From: Drosophila pseudoobscura
Lineage: Eukaryota; Arthropoda; Insecta; Diptera; Drosophilidae
Assembly: GCF_009870125.1 (NCBI RefSeq)
Contig: NC_046679.1
Location: 15,872,001 to 15,936,000, forward strand
DNA length: 64,000 nucleotides
Direction of reading: 5' to 3'
Under the pieces are notes generated by a model that searched no databases, was not told the DNA's origin, and saw only the letters and a program-made list of their open reading frames with translations. Shown here piece by piece: positions 59,680 through 64,000 of the stretch (within the stretch, counting starts at the first letter, position 1; each line of letters starts with the position of its first letter). The position numbers were made by a program, and so were the translations under genes.

Positions 59680-60230
59680 CCAGAATAGATGGCATAGCAT
59701 TCCTACTATCTATAAGACGGATTTAGATACATTTAAAGAAAGGTTTGCTGGAATTGATAGAGCCAAGTCTATCTTATCTATCTGTCCTATAGAATATATT
59801 GTGATTTATCCAGTTTGAGATGGGATGAATAAGATATAATATATATCTTTTAAAAGATAAGATAGCAGTAGGAAGAAGAACATAGTGGGATAGTAAATCA
59901 TTTTGTGACCTATGTCCCCTGCTAAAGAAGAATTTATGGTGATTATTAATAAGATAGGAACAAAGTGTTTAGTTGTTAGACTTCTTTGTTTGATTTGTAA
60001 AGTCCTCTTAAGTCTTAAAAATACACCAAAGGCTTTTAGAGACTACAAACAATAGCAGATACGAGTAAAGCAAAGTATTGATGGATTCGTTAGGATATTC
60101 ATCCTGAGATGATTACTGCGAATATCCTGAGATTATTAATGCGAATATTCTAAGAATATTCTAAGATCAGTTTAGTTCGATCGTTAGATTAAAGAATCTA
60201 AAATCCATTAGAACTACCAGGCTCTTGGAA
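59680..60230. repeat. AT-rich degenerate region with short repeats
   Basis: It contains an 11-bp inverted repeat (CTATCTTATCT at 59769-59779 and its complement at 59855-59865), a 16-bp palindrome TATCTTTTAAAAGATA (59844-59859), and a 23-bp tandem duplication (60103-60125 and 60126-60148). It adjoins the dispersed repeat and may be decayed transposon sequence. Confidence 0.35.
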
Positions 60231-63140
60231 CTTGTTTGAGGAATGCCAGTGCCTTCCGGTTAAGTGCCTATAGCCCACTTTTGTCCCCATTTAATAACCA
60301 TCCCATGTAGTACGTGTTCAGCAATTTCTTGGAACTGTTAAGCTTATGCTTTCGCGTCTGAGTTCCCATCTGGTCAAGCCTTTTTTTGATTTTGTGTCTC
60401 TGGTTTGTTTGTCCATTTGAGTGGATTTCGAAGGTAGAGCCCGTTCCCAGTGGGACATCAATGTGATCTTAATTTTGCGCTAAAAAATTGCGATGAGTCG
60501 AGACGGAGAGCAGGTTTACAAAAAAAAACTGCTTATTATTTGCTCGCTGCTAATATATGTACGTATCTGGGATTTTGAATGTGTCTAAAATCGTACACCG
60601 GATATTTGTTGACTATTTGCATAAGCATTAGGGGAGTGTTTTGGGGGAATGGGTATGCCCCAACCGCGGTATCGACAACTCCATGAGAATCACTTTGCAG
60701 TTTGGAATTGGAGTTGGACTCCCTCTGTCCAATCCCTGGAATCGAGCGAAGGGTGTGTGTGAGAGGTGGGTTTTACGGCGATTATTAAACCACGATTGGG
60801 GCGGCACATTTTTGTACATGTTCTCGGAAAAGTTGTAAATTGCACTCTGTAAACAAGGCAGAGAATCAACGCTAAGACCCTGTCGTTTATCTCTGGAGTA
60901 CGATAAAGTCGCGGTCCGTGTGGAATTCACCTCATTATCAGACTCTGCTCAGGTACGACCTGAGACCCGAGAACAGGAAGACGCACAAAGCGCTCTGGTA
61001 TCTGGCATATAAGAGAAGGAAGACTTATCTAATCTGACGCTGCATAAATGCAAATAACGAGAGATCGCTGCGACTCGACGATCCCCGGGTCTGCTTAAAG
61101 GCCTGGGCATGGGCCTGGTACTGGTACTGGTACTGCCATTGAGCCGTATAATAAGACAGTTGTCGAGGCTAGCGATAAGCCCAAAGGAGAATGCATCCGG
61201 AGACGACGACGACGACGACAACAGAGACAGCAACGACACACAGAGCAAACAATCACAAGAACAGAGCAAATTCTTTCTTCTGGGCTGCGCGGGAGATAAC
61301 GCTAGCGAAAAGGTCGAGCGAGCGTGTGTTTGCGTCTATATATAGAGTTCTGGCTCAGGCTTGGTCGCGGTCTTCGTCTTCTCCGTCTAGGGCAGAGTCA
61401 ATCTGCTCCAACGGACTTTCTTATCGGCCGTGCGGCATGGCAAATACATGTACACCGAACACCGTACTCATACTCATATAAGTATAGCTGGTGCTTAAGG
61501 TAAGAAATACAAAATGGTTTCTGCTGCTGTTTCTGGTGGCAGTGGAAATTTGAACAGCTTGTTGACCCAGCCAAGTCGGGGCCCTGCTGGAGGAGGAGGA
61601 GGAGGAGGAGGTGTGGAAGGAGGTGGGGGTGGAGAAGCCCTCCAACCTGGCTTAATTAAGAACAAGTTGGCAAACATGGCAGACAATGAAAATAGTTGGC
61701 CTTGCTTATCGCGCCCTATCAATCGGGCGGGCACTTTCCCGCAGGACAACGACCACACCACAGCACAGTGTGTGTGTGCGACCCAAATGACAGGTCAAAA
61801 ATGGAATGATTACCTAATGGGGAGTATGTACTCGTACTCCTTTAATGGTGGTGTATTCAATACTCTTTAACCTAATCAGTAATTTAATTATTTTTTAGAA
61901 CTTCTATGGTGGTTAGAAACATGAACGGATTAAAATAATAGTCCGTATTGTAATATATTTGTATAGTTGTGAATTCCAAGGAATTGGTAGGGATTGGGAC
62001 TATACAATTTGTGTATCTTTTGGACTGTGTTTGTGCCCACTTTTTGTTGTATACTGAAGTGGACGTGAAATAGTGGAAATTAACGGGTATATTTTCGAAT
62101 ATACGTAAGTATATCAATTTATATCTCCTATATCCAACCGAATTCCATAGCGATTGCTACCCATTCGTAAGGGTATTCCATTATTGAGCAGATCCTGCTT
62201 AGCGTGTCTGGCAGCCATTGCTGGGGGCACATGCATACTCGTATTATGCTCGTAGCTGTCTATCTGCACATGTGTGTGAGTGGTGTCTATGTATTGGTGG
62301 GTCCTTATGACAATTTGATGAGGACGTTATTTACACTAGTTAAAAGCTACGACTCCACCAGGCCTCACATCCCGCCACACCGTTGTTGTCAATAAAACGG
62401 AAATAAGCAGTTGGATCCATACCGAATCCGTATCCGGGCCTGGGCATGGGCCTGGGCCCCTGCTTGAACTCGAATCGGTCCCCAGTGGAGCTGACACTCG
62501 CATGACAAGCAGCCATTTCCATTTCCATTCGCATTTCCATTTCGATTTGGATGACCGTTGGCCGACGACGACTACGCCGCTGCCGCATGGCGTTTTTCCG
62601 TATACACGCGTATCCAATCAAGCATATGTATATCGTTTGTCGCTATAGCTATTGCTAGGGCCTCATGTATACATATATGGGGCTGCGTACTGGTATGTAG
62701 GGGGTACGTATGGGCGTGTGCGTGTGAATGGTCGTGGTGGTGGACGTGGTCAACATTCCGTTGATTACGTATACGACTGGGGCGCCAATCAACCAAATGT
62801 CAACGTCAGCGACGCGACGCAACGCGACGTTTGTCATGTTGACTGTTTTATTGTTGCTGTTCCTACTGCTGTTCCTCTAGCTGTTTGTTGCTGTTGTATG
62901 TTGCATACCAAAAATGCTGAAATGTCGCTGAACGGCACCAGAAACAGCAGCAGCAGCACCAAAAGCAGCAACAACAATGCGTTTACATTTTTTCTCGTGG
63001 CCCGAATCAATATTAGTAATTTGAATTATTCAAAAGACAAATATGAAGCTTTAATGGCCAAACAGCGTGCCCGCACACGAGCTTCAAACTTGTGCCGCCA
63101 CCCGATTACCCCCCTTGTGGGGGAGTCCTTCCAGGAATAC
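60231..63140. other. Non-coding, no gene seen
   Basis: It contains GGTACT repeats (61115-61135), GACGAC repeats (61202-61220), a GGAGGAGGA run (61587-61612) and CATTTCCATT repeats (62513-62550). Frames over these are low-complexity. No RNA gene was recognised. Confidence 0.4.
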
Positions 63141-63410
63141 TCCTGATGATGGACCAGCTCCTGGTACTCCTCCTCCTACGGTGCCTACGGTGATGCTGCT
63201 GCAGGCCAGTGGCTGGACTCTGTCGGCGACAACTCAATAATTTGGCGAATCGCCCAATTTAATGCCAGAACAGGGCCTGTGCCGGGGGGAATGGTGAACG
63301 GCGGCCAAGTCAGAGGCCAGAAGCTGGAGTCGGATCGAGAACTGCAGCCGGACCGGGACCTGCCGCCATTGTCTACGTTCCGGGCTACCCGGCCCCGTCG
63401 TTGCGCAGGT
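63141..63410 (+). other. Possible partial exon
   Basis: One + frame from after a TGA near 63146 is open through SWYSSSYGAYGDAAAGQWLD, then NSIIWRIAQFNARTG and LESDRELQPDRDLPPL, to CGCAG|GTAAAT, a fair splice donor at about 63410. Codons are partly C/G-ending. No good acceptor is visible at the 5' end and no domain is recognised. The antisense frame 63185-63709 is also open, so this may be chance. Confidence 0.2.
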
Positions 63411-64000
63411 AAATACGTCAATTTAAATCCGTGGATTGGATTGTAAGTCAATGTTTGACTTTTGCTCGCTGATTGATTGCTCAAAAGCAACAGCAGCAGT
63501 AGCAGTAGCACCAATGGCAGCGGCATTGGCAGCGGCAGTGGCACGGGGCTGACTGCAGCCGCAGTCCGTTGCCAGTAGCCAGAAGTCGAATTGGAACTGC
63601 TGCAGCAATATCGCAGTTGCCTGCATATGCATACGGCCCAGGGCTGATGACTTGGCCAGTTCCTGTGGGGTGGGTGGTCCGTAGCATGGCAGAGCGCCGA
63701 CTGCCACATGCATCAACAGTTTACCCGATTTACTGCCAGTTAAGTTTGCATAGCGGAGTCAACCGTATGAATCAACGATTTTCTGCTGCGCCGGCATAAT
63801 TTCCAAAAAATTTACACACTCCCAGCCAGCCACGCAGGGAGCATGTAGGAGCTCTAAATGAAACTGGAATCTTGCCTTGCCCTGCTCCTGACTTTAAGTG
63901 GCAGAATCAACAAATTATAGTGTGTGCTAGCTGTTCGTAGAGTACGTCCATTGTGCGTGCACCATTGGTGGTGGCGCCACCGTCAGCCCGCACAACTTGA
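63411..64000. other. Non-coding to the window end
   Basis: It contains GCAGTA/GGCAGC hexamer repeats (63488-63545). No coding-like frame is seen. Confidence 0.4.

Overview
This window is euchromatic DNA from a Drosophila species. Evidence: recognisable Drosophila orthologues (MtnE, MtnD, Stat92E, a ZNF330/Noa36-type gene, fork head), short GT-AG introns of 50-70 nt, Drosophila core-promoter motifs (TATA+Inr, DRE, GGTCACACT motif 1), strongly C/G-ending codons, and many intergenic islands of imperfect 6-bp repeats. Stat92E with its metallothionein neighbours (92E in D. melanogaster, from memory) lies about 33 kb from fork head (98D in D. melanogaster, from memory). That order suggests a rearranged Muller element E, for example in the obscura group. 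The species assignment is inference.

Layout. 1-1900: non-coding, with a degraded dispersed repeat. 1918-2743: a divergent metallothionein pair, MtnE (-) and MtnD (+), sharing a 437-bp control region with four metal-response-element cores and a TATA box at each end. 2870-9401: Stat92E (-), the JAK/STAT transcription factor, in eight coding exons with a long AT-rich 3' UTR and a candidate alternative last exon. 9402-21560: its large 5' intron/upstream region, with promoter-like motifs at 20.75 and 21.55 kb. 22.4-25.7 kb: an accessory island holding a decayed LRP5/6-like (arrow-type) pseudogene and a coding-like block, bracketed by diverged 124/125-bp direct repeats. 25884-26890: Noa36 (+). 27-42 kb: upstream regulatory DNA of fork head, including a block at 32.4 kb with an Exd/Hox composite site of the kind used by the salivary-gland enhancer. 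42241-43686: fork head (+), an intronless FoxA gene. Its TGA stop is followed after seven codons by an in-frame TAA and then by a 170-codon open, protein-like frame. 44.2-45.7 kb: 3' UTR. 45.7-64 kb: mainly non-coding, containing one tiny intronless gene (58658-58834, -) for a secreted cysteine-rich peptide with a Diedel-like C-terminal motif.

How it fits together. There are no operons. MtnE/MtnD form a metal-responsive unit transcribed divergently. MtnD and Stat92E converge tail to tail with almost no spacer. Stat92E and fork head are separately regulated developmental transcription factors, each with over 10 kb of flanking non-coding DNA. Noa36 is a compact housekeeping gene next to the accessory island, which sits where the two melanogaster synteny blocks appear to meet. 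The points most worth a second look are the double-stop extension of fork head, the pseudogene island at the synteny junction, the alternative Stat92E terminal exon and the Diedel-like peptide.
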